From NCBI RefSeq assembly GCF_047948215.1, contig NC_134456.1:57799029-57863028 (forward strand): a stretch of 64,000 nucleotides of DNA, given 5' to 3'. Source of the DNA: Lycorma delicatula. Its lineage: Eukaryota; Arthropoda; Insecta; Hemiptera; Fulgoridae. Below are positions 23,801 through 37,700 of this stretch, one piece after another (the first letter of the stretch is position 1; each line of letters starts with the position of its first letter). A program made the translations under genes and the position numbers. Under the pieces are notes generated by a model that had not been told where the DNA came from, ran no database searches, and saw nothing but the letters and a program-made list of their open reading frames with translations.

Positions 23801-26800
23801 CTGATGGTTTTGATATTAACATTTTACAATTACAAAAATTAATTTTTTTTCTCACTTACTTCTATATACATCAGTTTCCTTTTACTTAACATTTCTTTAC
23901 TGCTTTCCTCCCACAGTGATACAAGTAGAGCACTGTACCAAAACATGAGGAATTATTAATCAAATGTGAAAATGGATGAATTGAAAATTAATTCTTCACT
24001 TCTTAATAAACATTTTAATGAAAGAATGTTATAACAAATAAATGAGGTTAAGAAATAAACAAAAATTCTTTCAAGATAACTTAAATGTTTACAATGGATA
24101 CTACATTGCTTAAATTCAAGGTACAATATATAGAGGGAAATCCAGTTTATATTAATGACCAACATAGTATCAATACTATAGTTTTCATACTGCAGAAATT
24201 AGCCACTTCTGAATAATGACACATAATATATATATTTACACATTTCAGTCATTTAGTTAGAGCTACTACAACAAAGCCAACTCAAATGAAACATTATAGT
24301 AAGATGCACTCCCCACTACATTACTTACACAATGTATTCCTTCTACAAAGTCAAGCTTGGGCTTGACTAGTACATTTCATAACAAAAGTATCTAAAAACA
24401 TAATAAAAATTGAAATTGTAACTCCTTTTATCAATTTTTTTAAATGTTCAAACAAACAAAATATTTTTCTTTTGTAAATATTGCTGTACTATATATTGAT
24501 TAGAGGTGGCTACTTTATAATTTAATTATCTGATAAAAAAAAACCTGGTCTTCATCAGTGCACAAAAGAAAAGAAATTTGTGGAGGTAAGTGGTTTACAT
24601 AAGGCTTACGATTTTAACACAATTAGTATATTGGTAATCATATCTTGCTCATCAATGTAATATTATAATACAAAACATAAACAATCAACAAACATTGGAA
24701 ATTTAAAATACCTAATACCTTGCAAGACCATAAAAACAGGAAAAAGACAACAAAATTTTATATACTTAAATGCAAAAAAAAAAAAATATGACAATACAAC
24801 TTATTTTTAAGTTTTATAAAATATGGTAAGTACATCATACAAAAACAAATTAACAAATATAAAGATTAGAACAATATGCTTGTAGACATCAACTACAATG
24901 TGATATTGAATTTCTGAAAAAAAATTGATAAAACACGTAACAGAATTTAAAATTAATATTACCATGTTTGGTCTGCTTGAGCCATGATAGAGAGAAATAA
25001 AACTTGGATACAATTACATATAAATAAATTAAGGCCCACCTTTGATTGCAAAGGTAAATAAATTAAGCCTCCTTTGATTGCAGTTAGTAGGAAATGGCCT
25101 TTTTTGTTTAACACTAGAAAAAGTTCATGAGAAGCAGCACTGATTAATATTTATTGGGATAACTAACAAAGATCTCATCTGGTTGCATCATCCATTTTAC
25201 AATGAGAGTAAAGAATGAATTTGTAACAGCAGTATTCTGCACTAGAGAAAATATCCATATTTTAAGAATTCTGATGTTGTATGTGGTACAGATGATATGT
25301 GGTATACACACAAATAATTGTAATATTTCATATTTATAACTTTTATTTGTTAGTAAAAATAACAGATTGTAATACACTTAGTAGGTTATACAATTTTTAT
25401 AAGTATTTTTCAGCCATTATCAATTATTTCTAAAGTAAAGCATAAATTTATTGCACTGTAATGGGAATTTCTTCTAATGTTAATTCCAGTTTTAATAATA
25501 AAATTATTTATATTCTTCTATTTCCATGTAAAATTTAGAAACATTCTTTTATCACATTTTTAGAACAAGCTCTAATATTTTTTGTTCTGCATTTTAAATA
25601 TTTTTTTATTGAACAAAAAAAAAATTTATACAAGTAGAGCAATGGTCAGATGTTGACTGTCAACTACAGTTGCTTACGTCTGAATAGTAAAGTGGTGTTG
25701 CTATTTAAATTTCTTATGACAATGATGTCTATTTCAGTGTTTATCCCTATTTTTTTTATAGACATGATGAAAAAATAAAACTGAAACAAACTGCTAAGAA
25801 CATGTTGAAAAAAAAAAGACTACTAGACTCACGATTCAATTTTGCAGTCTTTAATTCATTCCAAAATCATTTTACTCGCAGAAAGTTTAAGTAAAACCTA
25901 AAAAAAAAAAAAATGGAATGATTACATAATTGGATTTACGTATTAGATAATGTATATAAAATTGGGAGTCATAATACTCTCTCAACTATTCTCTTATCCA
26001 TTTGAAAAAAAAAGAAGAAACTAAAGTGTTCAAAGGTTTTTTTCTACCTATTTATATCACTTGTAAACAGCTAAATATCAATGCCAGATATTTTCTAATA
26101 AAAATCTCCATCTATGGGGAAAAATTCTGCAAGATACTGCAAAGTTTGTTTTGACTGCCAAAAGTTTAAGACAAAGAAAGAGAAAAATTACCAAATTTTA
26201 TTGTCATTACTATAACAATGTGTTGTATCATGCAAAATCAAATTATGTTAAGTAATTGTTTTTAACATAAGGATAGTTTTTAGGAAAAATAAAACATACA
26301 GTTATATTTTTATGTTTAAATAAACATTGATGAACAAGGTTATTGTACTTTTTCAAATAGTAAATTTATTAAATAATAATTGCTTTTGTGTATTTTAATT
26401 TATTATTAAAATTTTAACATATTATCTATAAAAATAAACAGCAAACTCTGAAGTATAACATATTATTAATTACAAATTAAGTGGCAATTGAAGGAAATTA
26501 AAATATTAAGAAAAATAGGATAAATGCCTAATTCACAGTGAAAAGACAAAGTTCTAGGCTGGATCATCCAATGTGGTGTACACACTACCAGTACAGTAAC
26601 CTTATTATTTTAAAGTTATTATACAAAGCATACTACTATTTCACAAAATCATACTTAGAAACAACAAAAATTAAAGTGAAAAATAAAATACAATTACTGA
26701 AGTAACTAAGCTGTAGTGTTCAGCGCTATCCAATTTCATCCTATGTAAGTTTTCTAAAATTCAATGTTAAGTTTTACAAGCTGTTTTCTGCAAAAAAAAT

Positions 26801-27060
26801 TCAAGTTGAAAATCCATAAGAGAAAAAAAGAACCTGTCTTTGTTTATCACCATACAATTAAATATACCATGAACAAATCTACAACAGCAAGGAAATATAA
26901 AAACTATACTATGTGTGTAAATATGAAACTGGAATTTGCCCATAGATGGATCTCAATGTAGTTACCATCTAACTGCATCATTGGCACCATTTTCTTTCTT
27001 TGACAGCTGACAAAGATTTTAAACTCACAACAATAAAAGTTTCATACAATAGCAGTTTTA
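23801..27060. other. AT-rich noncoding tract
   Basis: I see no supported gene here. Apart from the 33-bp tandem repeat there are only homopolymer-rich stretches and short chance frames. Confidence 0.4.
25022..25087. repeat. Two-unit tandem repeat of about 33 bp
   Basis: AAATAAATTAAG, a short variable stretch, then CCTTTGATTGCA occurs twice head to tail, with a few differences between units. Confidence 0.8.
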
Positions 27061-27073
27061 ATTAGCGTTGAAC

Positions 27074-27830
27074 ATGTCGAGTTTTGTACCTACAAACTAT
27101 GATTTGCAAACAGCATTGATTTTCTGTTACCATTTAAAGAAAACTGCTGCAGAATCGCATCAAAAACTTGTCAAAGCTTACGGTGAGCATACTCTTGGAA
27201 AATCACAGTGCTTTGAGTTGTTTAAAAAATTCAAAAGTGGCAATTATGATCTGAAACACAAAGAAGACCACATGGAAGACCACAGAAAAAGTTTGAAGAC
27301 AGCAAATTGCAAGCATTGTTGGATGAGGATGATGCTCAAACATAACAACTGGTGGATCAATTAAATGTAACACGAGAAGCAATCTCCATATATGTTTGAA
27401 AGCCATGGGAAAGATCCAGAAGATGGGAAAATGGTTCCACATGAACTGAATGAAAGACAGAAAGGAAACCGAAAAACCACTTGCGAAATGCTGCTTGCCA
27501 GGTACAAAAGAAGTCATTTTTCTATCGAATTGTGACATGTGACGAAAAGTTGATATATTTCAAGAATCCTAAGCATAAAAGATAATTGGTAACTCCAGGC
27601 GAATTATCGACAATTGATTTCAAGGCCAAATTGCTATATAAAGAAGACAATGCTCTGTGTTTGGTGGGATCAGAAGGGTGTGATCTAATATGGGCTGCTA
27701 AAATCTGGTGAAACCATTACTACTGAACATTACTGATAACAAATGATCGAACTGAATCAAGCATTGCTTGAAAAACAACCAGAATATCAAAAATTTCTAG
27801 CCAAATTGTAAAGTTTTAAATTTTACATAT
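27074..27830 (+). pseudogene. mariner transposase pseudogene (irritans/mellifera-like)
   Basis: It begins with an ATG at 27074: MSSFVPTNYDLQTALIFCYH, followed by KLVKAYGEHTLGKSQCFELF and KKFKSGNYDLK, the N-terminal helix-turn-helix of mariner. Further frames give ERQKGNRKTTCEMLLARYKR, the catalytic-core TCDEKLIYFKNPKHKR (first Asp present), then PGELSTIDFKAKLLYKEDNA and ...MIELNQALLEKQPEYQKF-like text at the end. Homology stops before the second catalytic Asp (HDNA motif). At least four frameshifts or stops and the missing C-terminus make it dead. Confidence 0.85.
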
Positions 27831-27879
27831 CATTCATTTAAATATAAAATAAAGAAGTACAGTAAAAATTATATTTATT

Positions 27880-28014
27880 TACTTCCTCTCTCTTTCTTTC
27901 TTTTTTTGTTTAGCCTCTGGAACCATAAGGTATTATTTCAGAGGATGATATGTATGAATGTAAATGTAGGGTAGTCTTGTAGTCTCAGGTTTACCATTCC
28001 TGAGGTGTGTGGTA
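27880..28014 (-). repeat. SINE fragment (body and 3' tail)
   Basis: The minus strand matches the 3' half of the SINE at 6240-6541: CCACACACCTCAGGAATGGT, CATACATATCATCCTCTGAA and CCAGAGGCTAAACA, then an A/G-rich end near 27880. The tRNA head is missing, the normal outcome of 5' truncated retroposition. It sits about 50 bp after the mariner remnant. Confidence 0.75.
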
Positions 28015-30140
28015 TTTTAATACTTCCTGCTTTTGGTAAACTTGTGAATGGCCAAATATTTTCAAATTCATTACAAATTAAATTACCTTACACTGTAATA
28101 TAAGAATAATTTTTTTTCAAAACATAAACTTGAAATAAAACAGATTATTAGGACAAATCAATTGTTTTATAATTAATCAAAAGTACTTTACATCATCATT
28201 CTCATAATTTTTGCTAAAAAATAAAAATTAATGCGATTTAAAAATAAACTGTTCAAAATTATTGCAGAAGTCACATAAACAATAATAAAACTGTAATATT
28301 AATGTACCTCTACCACATCTTTTTGAGTTTACTACTGATTAAGAATTTTCATAAAAATCAATTAAAAAGTTTATACAAAATGTTAACAACATGCAAGTAA
28401 GTTAACAAAATTATTCAACACAGAAAATTATTTACTTTTCCCAATGGTACACAATGACTTTCTGAATAAAATAAAGTTACAAGCAACTTGTCAGAAACAT
28501 CATTAACTTAAAGAAATGCTACACATATAATTTATGATTAAATATAAACAAAAATTAGATGGTAAGTAATAAAAAATAAAACAAAATATCTAGATATAAG
28601 AAAATTTAAAAAAGTATAAGTTAGATTCTGAAAAGTAATAGCAGATTTGCTATCAAAATATATGGCAAGGTCCATAGAACTACAGAATTGCTAAGTGATT
28701 TTTCTTAATTAGCATAGATATTAAATAATCTCAATAAAAACATGTAAAATGTACAATCCAACCTGTATGTTTTTAGATTCTGGGGTAAGATTTTAAAACT
28801 TAATTTGCAGTTAACGTACTGCTTACTAACACGTTTTTATTCCTTGATTTCAATTTATAATGGAGTTGTGAAGTATTTCCATTTTTAATGTACATAAAAA
28901 GCTGCACAAGATTACTTAGCATTTAATATATTAAACAAATAAATTTAGTCTTGATGAATTTATAACATTTTATAGTTTAGAAAAAAAGCATTAAAAAAAA
29001 GATTTTTACATTTTACGATAATTTTCATAAAATTATGAATAAAAAATACAAAAACACAGAAGCAGTTATGAAATTACTAAGTGAGAATATTTTTACTATA
29101 CATTTTTTGAATTTTTGTGACTGTTAGTAGAATGATGGTTTGAAAAACCTAACATTGAAAATACCAACACCACATGGTACAGAAAATAAGCTTTCTATGT
29201 GCAAAACACTCAAGTGATGCTTGTTGAAATTCAATGTCAGTATAAGTATATAAGTAACATCAAAACTAATGAGAGTTTAAGTAGTTATAAACAAAATTCA
29301 CAATGGAGAAAGTAAATGGTTGCAACAGAGAATAACAATGATAAAAATAAAAGTGATTCAGCAACTTTCAAATTACTTTTTACAAATTTTACAAAGCACT
29401 GTTTACAAAATGATGAAAAAGTCACAAACTTTGAGATCAGTCCAAAAAACCAACAGATCTTTATAAAAAGTAGCAAATTACATTAACATTGAGAACCTAA
29501 ATAACGAAGGAGGAGGTGATAAATTTCTCAGCCATTCAATTAATAACAAAGGGAGAATTCTCTAAAGCTTAGTGGTTAAAAACTGCCTTTTGAAAAAATT
29601 AAGCAAATACCAACTTTTATATATTTTAGATAGGAAATGTATATTGATGAAGTTCATAATAAAAGGCAATATATAAAAACATGCAATGCAATCTTAACAC
29701 ATTTTTTGTGTTGTACTCTTGCATGAAACTCAATCAACTGGCACTAAGTATAGTAGTACTGATATTACATTAAACAAAAAAGGTCCATAGAAAATTTTCT
29801 TCAATGATATTTTTCATTATGTTTCTAGTTTGCTTATAAGCCAATACTCTTAGAATTGACCTCTGATTACACAATAATAACGTGATTTAATCTATTTTCT
29901 ATATCTTTTATTAAGAAATTCAACAATGTGATTCGAATGATTATTATACTGACACTAAAACAATTATTAATAAAAGGCTATGATAACAAAGATCATAATA
30001 AAACTTATAAAGGGTGTACACATTAACAGAATATGAGTTCACGTTCAGAAATTAAGTATTATACCAAATGTTTTTACTAGACACAGTTATTACAATAGTG
30101 TTACATCAGTCATCTCTGTGAACTCCATTTGATAAAAAAC
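28015..30140. other. AT-rich noncoding tract
   Basis: No gene or mobile element could be supported. The sequence is A/T-rich with short frames only. Confidence 0.4.
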
Positions 30141-30147
30141 AAATACT

Positions 30148-30375
30148 TTATTCTCCTAGAGCCCAGACTTAGTACCAAGTGGCTCATTTATATGTTCCTG
30201 TAATTGAAGAGATTTCTTTTCAATCAGCATTATGACAACAACAATGTTGTCAAAAGTGGTGTAATCACAGGCAACATCATTTTAGGGTATTCAAAAATTG
30301 ATTTCACACTATATTAAATGTCTTAATGTTGGTGAAAACTATGTTGAAAAATTGTTTAAGGTAAGTCTTCTTTTT
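30148..30375 (+). pseudogene. mariner transposase C-terminal remnant
   Basis: Mixed plus-strand frames give YSPRAQT/SPDLVPSGSFICS, corresponding to the YSPDLAPSD-HLF block around the third catalytic Asp of mariner, then KCLNVGENYVEKLF-like text, matching the usual K-L---GDYVEK C-terminus. It is short, frameshifted and lacks the rest. Confidence 0.6.
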
Positions 30376-31278
30376 TTTAATAATGAAATTGTTTAAAATC
30401 AATTTATTATTTTTTAATGGCCTATTTATAGTTATTTTCCTAACATAAATAAAATATAATAATAATACTTGTAGTATAATATAATACCCTTAATTGTAGC
30501 AAGAGCACTGCAGTCACTTAAAACTCAATCAGATTAAAAAATTGCCATCTAAAAGGGTTGCAAAAATGACAACTTCATAAATAATACCCCCCTCAACTAA
30601 CCGTATTATGGTTAGAAAAACCACACCACCTAATTATGATGTTAGAAAATTAAAAACATAACATGGAATGTACATAAACAACTAAAAATTAAATAAAACA
30701 TTCAACATGAAATAAATTTAATTACAATAAAGTTCATCATTTTAACCAATAGAAATCTGACTTCAAATCATTTCACATATCTTATAATTAGATTCAGCAA
30801 ATTCTAATAAACAGTTTAATTGTTTTGTAGTGTCTAGTTAAAAGAATACTTCTGTAAATAAAAAATAAAATTTAAACACAATTCAATCTGATATACAATC
30901 AATAAGATCTGATTTTTATTGCTGCTAATACATTTAAAAAAAAACAAACCTTTAAATGAGACAAAAGAATCACTCATCAATAATACTAGCACAAGTATGA
31001 AAACTGTTTACCAATGATCTAACATCCTGACTATCTGAAACAATATCTTTAAAAATAAATCGTTTCTAATTTTTATTCAATAAATCAATACAACTAACTA
31101 CAGCTTGCATCAATATATAATAAAAAAAAACCTGATTTCGCACGACAAATATATTCACAGAAATATGTGCAATAAAAGAAATTACATAGATAAAGCTAAG
31201 AAATGGAAAACGTAAGTATATACACTATGGAATAAATTAATATGACTAATATGTAAAAATTAATTTAATAATCAAAAG

Positions 31279-31284
31279 TTTATT
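31279..31284 (-). terminator. Candidate poly(A) signal for ISWI
   Basis: AATAAA on the minus strand about 195 nt after the ISWI stop codon. Such hexamers are common in AT-rich DNA, so this is only the nearest plausible site. Confidence 0.3.
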
Positions 31285-31478
31285 AAAAAGACCAATAAAG
31301 TCATTTATGTTATTATCACAATGCTTTGTTAATTGTACTGCATTAAATTAAGAAAAAAACTTCTACAACCTAACTATGTATTTTAAAACGAGGCAGTACC
31401 AAATGGTTCAAAATATCTGCACATAGAACATTAAAAAAATTGTCTATCACCAATATCACAAGTGAAAAACAAAAGTTC

Positions 31479-31722
31479 TTATTTTTTCTTTTTCTTATTT
31501 GGAGTTTTCTGTTCAGGTGTGTTGCCTCCCATGTTTTCATTTTTTCGCTTATTTCCACCACCACCACCACGAGGACCTCTCTTTTTCTTTTCTGCTCTTT
31601 CTTTCTCTTCTAGTTCTTGATTTTCTCTTTCTATTAGTGTAATTAATGTATTGCACCTACGCTGTAATTCCATTGCCGTTCTAGATTTTATAAACCAGTC
31701 AAAACGGAATTGTGGTGCACAT
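31479..31722 (-). CDS. Iswi: ISWI terminal exon: end of SLIDE and basic tail
   Basis: The acceptor ...TTTGTTTGTAG precedes the A that completes an Arg codon split across the intron, then [20 protein letters not shown] and [20 protein letters not shown]. The tail [17 protein letters not shown]... ends in five lysines and TAA at 31481-31479. A lysine- and glycine-rich unstructured tail is typical of insect ISWI. Confidence 0.95.
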
Positions 31723-34700
31723 CTACAAACAAAGAAAATAATTAACAAACAAAAATATAACATAAAAAACTATCATTAGTTCATTAATATGATTTATTTG
31801 CAAGAAAAAAATACGTACCAAGTGTGATAAGTTAAGATATGAGTTATCTCTTACCTATTAATACAAACATCAAATATAGTATTTATCTAATAGAAAATGC
31901 ATTATAGAAATATAATATTCAAATTATTTCTGGTGGAACTAAAAAAAGTTGGTTACATCCGCACAGGTAACTGAAAGAGAAATATCACAAAATTGGATGT
32001 TAAAATGACAGTTAATACAACATAGAGCAATGACCTTCACAAATTGCAAAGTCATGATTTCTAAAATCCTAATATAATGACATAATTTAAAATCAAATTT
32101 TTATATAAGTATTATTAAATAAATACCGAGGCAAATGCCAGTAGTTAAAAAACGTAAAATACTTTCAAAATCGTAAGTTAGCATCACTGTCAAATTTAAA
32201 ACTCAGGTCATTTAAAAGACTTGTTAATATAAAAGGGTTATTTTTTTTCAAGGTCCGATCGGTCACAAAATTAAAACCACAGTGAAAATAAAAAATTTTT
32301 TATTTTTAACAAGTACTTACATAGTTATGTTATTTCCCTACATGGTCGCCACTCCGATTTAGACATTTGTCGTACCATGATACCAACTTTCCAATAGAAA
32401 GTCATAGAACTCGTCATAGAACAGAGCCACCTGTGTTTTCAGTCATGTTTCTACGCTAGTCTGCACCTCAATGTCTGTGCCAAAATTTTGTCTTCCTAGC
32501 CAGCGTTTCATGTGAGCAAAGAGTTGAAAATCAGGTGGAGCCAAGTCTGGGCTGTATGGTGGGTGATCAAACACTTCCCAACAAAAACGCTGCAGGAGCT
32601 TCTTTGTTAAAGCTGCAGTGTGCAGCCGAGCATTGTCATGGAGAAAGACAATGCCTGATGACAACATTCCTTTCTGCTTATTCTGAATTGCCCACGTTCC
32701 ATGAATTCCATCAAGAGAACTCCATTCTGGTCCCAGAACACAGTAGCCATACACTTTCTGTCGGAGAAGGTTCACTTGGACTTCTTTGGTTTAATGGGAG
32801 AATGAGAATGCATCCACTGTTTGGATTGTTCTTTTGTGTCTTAAGTTTCAAAATGGACCCATGTCTCGTCCCGTGTGACAATTTTGTTCAAAAAATCTTC
32901 TTCATTGTGGTAGCGCTGGAGAAACGTTAGGGAGGCGTCCATTATCATTGTTTGTGATGGTCGGACAGCATCTTGGGAACCCATCTCGCACACAGTTTGC
33001 GGTACTGAAGTCTCTCACTCACAATGGTATACAGCGCTGACCTTGAAATTTCAGGAAACGAATCACTCAATACAGAAATTGTGAACCGACGATTTTCTCG
33101 AATTGCCTCATCCACTCGCTCCCTGACCGCTTGCATCATGAACATCTGAACGTCCTGCTTTAAACTTCCTGCACCATTGTCGCACTTTGCTGTCACTCAT
33201 TGAAGTTTCACCGTTCACATTACTTATTCATCGTTGAATTTCAGCTGCATTACACCCCTCAGCCTGAAGAAATTGAATTACCGCATGCACTTCACACTTG
33301 GCGTGAGATGCTATTGTTGTAGACATGTTTATGTGCTAGCTGCGTGTTCAGAACTAAATGAAGTGACATGGTGTGATTGAAGGCTAAACTAGAGACGCTG
33401 CATAAAGGTACATCCGATTTTTGCGTGGGTTTTTATTTCGAACCTTGATAAAAACCCTCGTATATAGAGATATCATCAATGCAAGTTCTTTGGAAAAGTG
33501 CACTTTTAAAAACAAACTCAATACTGAGGTTTTTGGTTTCAGAGGTTTAAAATCATCTGGAATTAAAAGGTCCAAGCAATAGTTAAGTTATGTAAAAATC
33601 AGTGTGTTACTAATAACAAACGAGGAACAACTAGTTGAAGTTTCAATTCCAGCTCTAGAATCTCAATGAGCTTAATTATGAAGAAGGCATTAAGAAGAAA
33701 AATTTACTGAAAATGTAAGCAATTACAAAACAAAAAAAATGTAACAGTATATTTCAATCAATTATTCATAGCTTCAATAAAACTATGAACTTAAATAAAA
33801 TCCGTTAAGGTCGATCTCAAAACAATCAATCATAAAGAAACCAGACGATGTGCATTGGCAACTTAATAATATTTGATTGAAAGACATAATTTTTTGGAAG
33901 GATAAAAACTTATGATGGGAACTGGAACCATCAATATGAGTTAAAATAAAAAAAAATCAGCCAGTAAAGCAATATTAAAGGTCCAATTTTTGTGACTTTT
34001 ATGTAAAAAATCAATACAAAACATTTTTTAGAATATTGATATGAAACATCACAATATAGGGTGAAGATTTGCATTTTAATAATGATGCTTGTCTACTTAA
34101 CAGGACAATCAACATTTGAAACCATTGAAAAATTGATTTGAAAGGATATATATATATATATATACAATTTCTAATATATTCACATTTCATCCAGATCTCT
34201 CTCATCAGATTTATTTTTGGTTAGATTTCTTGAAGCAACTGTTAAATGCAAACATGCATTAATTAAATATATTTTTACACAATACTGCACGTTCACTGGC
34301 ATCTCTATAAAAAAATTTACCTAAATCAATATATTTGCCATAGTTACAGCATTTTGGTCCTCTATATGTGATCAACTCGAAGGAAATTGGTTGTCATGGA
34401 TGATAGAAAACCACAAAACCCAACTTTGGCTTCCTCATAGAATGATTCCTAAGCGGTTCACACTAATGTTACACACTCATCTAACTACTACTGTACCATC
34501 ATATAATGTTTTGGATAGTAAACAATAAATTAAAACAAAGATAAGTTTTAAGCAAGCACTTTTTTCTTTGTAAACCTACAACTATCTGTACATTTAATTA
34601 ACCAAATATAAAGTGTTTAAGTAAAAGCCAATAAATTCGGATTCTAAAGCAAATACTATGAACTGATATAACATGATAAATGTAAATTAAGAAGACTTTT

Positions 34701-37700
34701 AAAGAAAAACAACTGTATTTAAAAACAGTCTTTTATAAAAATTTTTCAAATTATTATCACCACAACAATCCTGTAACAAAATCTTAAAAGTAAAGAAGAC
34801 AAACAAAAAGTATAAACTTTTCTTATAGTGAGATGATTGGTTCACCAAACCAGCCTTTTCTGTCTTTAGATTATTTAGTATTTACACAGGTAAATAAATG
34901 TCATAATTTATTTATTATGATATAAATTTCTGCTAAGAAAAAATAAATTCAGCCTTCATCACAATAGAAATAAATGTATAAAAAAAGATTTGTTAATATT
35001 TTTTATAATATTGTAAGAAGACCAGTATAACAGACCTGAGTAATTATTCCTGCCAATTAAGAAGAAAGTAGCAGAAAATATAATGGGAGTAATCAAGAAG
35101 GGGGCTAAAAGGAATCCTTTTTCTAAGGCTAATAGGTCCGTTTAATAATCGTTCATTGTAATACTGCTGGCTGACACACCTGAACAGATGTTCATGAGAA
35201 GAATTACCAGAGTAGGAATTCATGGGAAATCTAAGATGACCATTCTCACGCTTCAACTTGGGTCTGATTTTGCAGGTAAAGAGGATAGGAGTATAAACAC
35301 TCCAGGAAAGGCTAGTTAAGATTAGTTTTAAGTGAGTCAGTGAAGAAATGAGTATTTTAGTGCATATAAACATAGTGTTAGACGTAATTTCACAAGCATT
35401 CCAGTGTAGACAGTACATGAATATAGGAAGTTGTTTGGCACGTTACTGTTAAGACAATTAGTGAAATGGTAAAATATTTAATTCATTCATAAACTAAGGG
35501 ATTTTATTTTTATGTTAAAATGGGAAGGTCTTTGCAGTGAGAGAACTTTAGACTAATCTTCTCTTCATAGTAATACAATACCAGTATTTTTTTTTTTTGT
35601 GAGTGAAAAACACTTTCACGTTATCATTGCCCAGTATAAAATGTGTTTTTATAAAATAAACTAAAACTAGTTTAAAAAATTAAAGCAAAAAACCATACAA
35701 TTATTATCACAACTAAAAACTAAGATTTAGCTAATAAATAGAATTTAACAAAGTCCAAGATGGGTGTAAAGGGCCCCTTTACACCCATCTCGGACAACAA
35801 AAAAACTAAAAACCGGGTTAAAAAACATAGAAAGTGAAATAAAACTTAAAACTAATTTCACTAAAAACTTACAACTACAGGACTAAAATAATATCATAAA
35901 AACTATAATTATAATAAAAACTAAAATATTAAAAGTGAAATAAAACTAATATCACTAAAAAATGTATAACTAATATCACAGTGGGAAACTTAACTTAAAA
36001 TTTAAAACTTAATAAAAATAAATAAAATGTAAATAAAACAGCAATAAAGTTCAAGAGGGGTGTAAAAAGTCCCTTCTCGAATACTGAATGAAAAAAAAAA
36101 ATAATAAAAAGAATAGCAAACAAATTAAAATAATTCTTCAACACGAGAACAAAAAATATATTACAATTTAAAATTTTGTGTAACATATTAACACTGTAAA
36201 AATTGCAACATCTGGTCTAACTAAACCTTCCTTATTACTGCCCAGAATTTGATGAATATTTCTCTGTAATTTAAATTTACGACACAATGCTGTATAACAT
36301 ATGCAATCCACAAGTATGTGGCACTTATACACTAGCTTAAGGCACTACATTTTCCAAAATGACGGCACCTGAAAGAGAATCTTCCACACAAACACGGAAT
36401 GTTTGGTGATTTAAGAAACCCCGAATAAAAGCAAGCATATTGCCTTTGACTCCCCATTCTTTGAGGATATTTAGAATACAATGTCGCCAAGCCGTGTCAT
36501 TTAGCTTTTTGATATCAAAGAAGATAGCAAAGAGGCGCTGGTGGGGTAGGAAAGTGTTCTGAATAGCTATTTCCAATGACACTAAACGGTCAATGGAAGA
36601 TCATCCTTGTCAGAAACCACACTGTTCTAGAGATAAAAGGCCATGTCTCTCTAAGTACTATGTAAGCCTGCGGTTCACCAATCTCTCCATTACTTTGCAT
36701 AAAATGCTTGTCAAGGAGATAGGGCAGTAGCTTGAGGGATATGCTTTGCCTTTACTAGGTTTAAGTACTGGTAAGACAATGGCTTCTGACCAGTTGGGTG
36801 AGAAGACTTGTTCTGAGAATAAACCATTATAAATATTCATAGATGTTGTAGTGCTGAATTAGGAGGTGTGACAGCATACTGAGACGAATGAGGTCCAGGG
36901 TAAGTGCCCTGTGAATTTTTAAGTGCGTGTGACAGCTTACCGAATACGAATGATGCGTTCAATTTGTCAACCAAATTACCAATGCTTAACGATAATACTT
37001 CCATCTGTAGCTTGTATCCCTGAAAATCAATGGAGAGACACCAAACGGAAAAAATTTGCTAAGGCATTTGCCACAGCAGAAGATGATGAAAGGAGTTCTC
37101 CTTCATGAATGAGACAGAATAGATTGTTTTGGTGATCTGAAAACTGCATGGATCTTTTTCCACACAGTAGATGTGGGAGTAGTGCGTGAGATAGTATTCA
37201 CGTATTTCGTCCATGACTTCCTCTTAGCGTCCAAGAATACTCGATGGCATACCGCTCAAGCCCTGCGATATAAATTTAGATGTTCAAATGTAGGCTTGTT
37301 TTGATGTAGCAGTGGCAAAAGGTTTCAATCAGAATCATCTGGTTTAACCAGTTCTGTGACTTAATTATCTTTTTATATTCTCTGCATGCAGCCAGATAAG
37401 ATAGCTTCTGCTTGGTAGAGATTCTGAGAATTGCCTTTTTTACTTTAAAAGTTGGGCAATCTCAGGAGCAGGCTGTATGTGAACCACTGCACATTTTCCA
37501 TCTTCTTGGCAGTTAGTATCATTGTAACCTTCCTTAGCACATCAAGCACAGATCTCAGTTTTCGAGCAAGATGTTGTAGAGTGACCATCCTTGGCCAGTT
37601 AGATGAGACAATATTTCAAATAAAAATAATCTGGTAGCTTTTGTGCTATATGAACAGAAAAATAAAGTTTGTAAAGACTTTCTGTTCTGTGAATTGCTAC

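Noticed and set aside
32535..32930. 131-codon plus-strand frame
   Set aside because: Antisense to the mariner transposase at 32229-33461.
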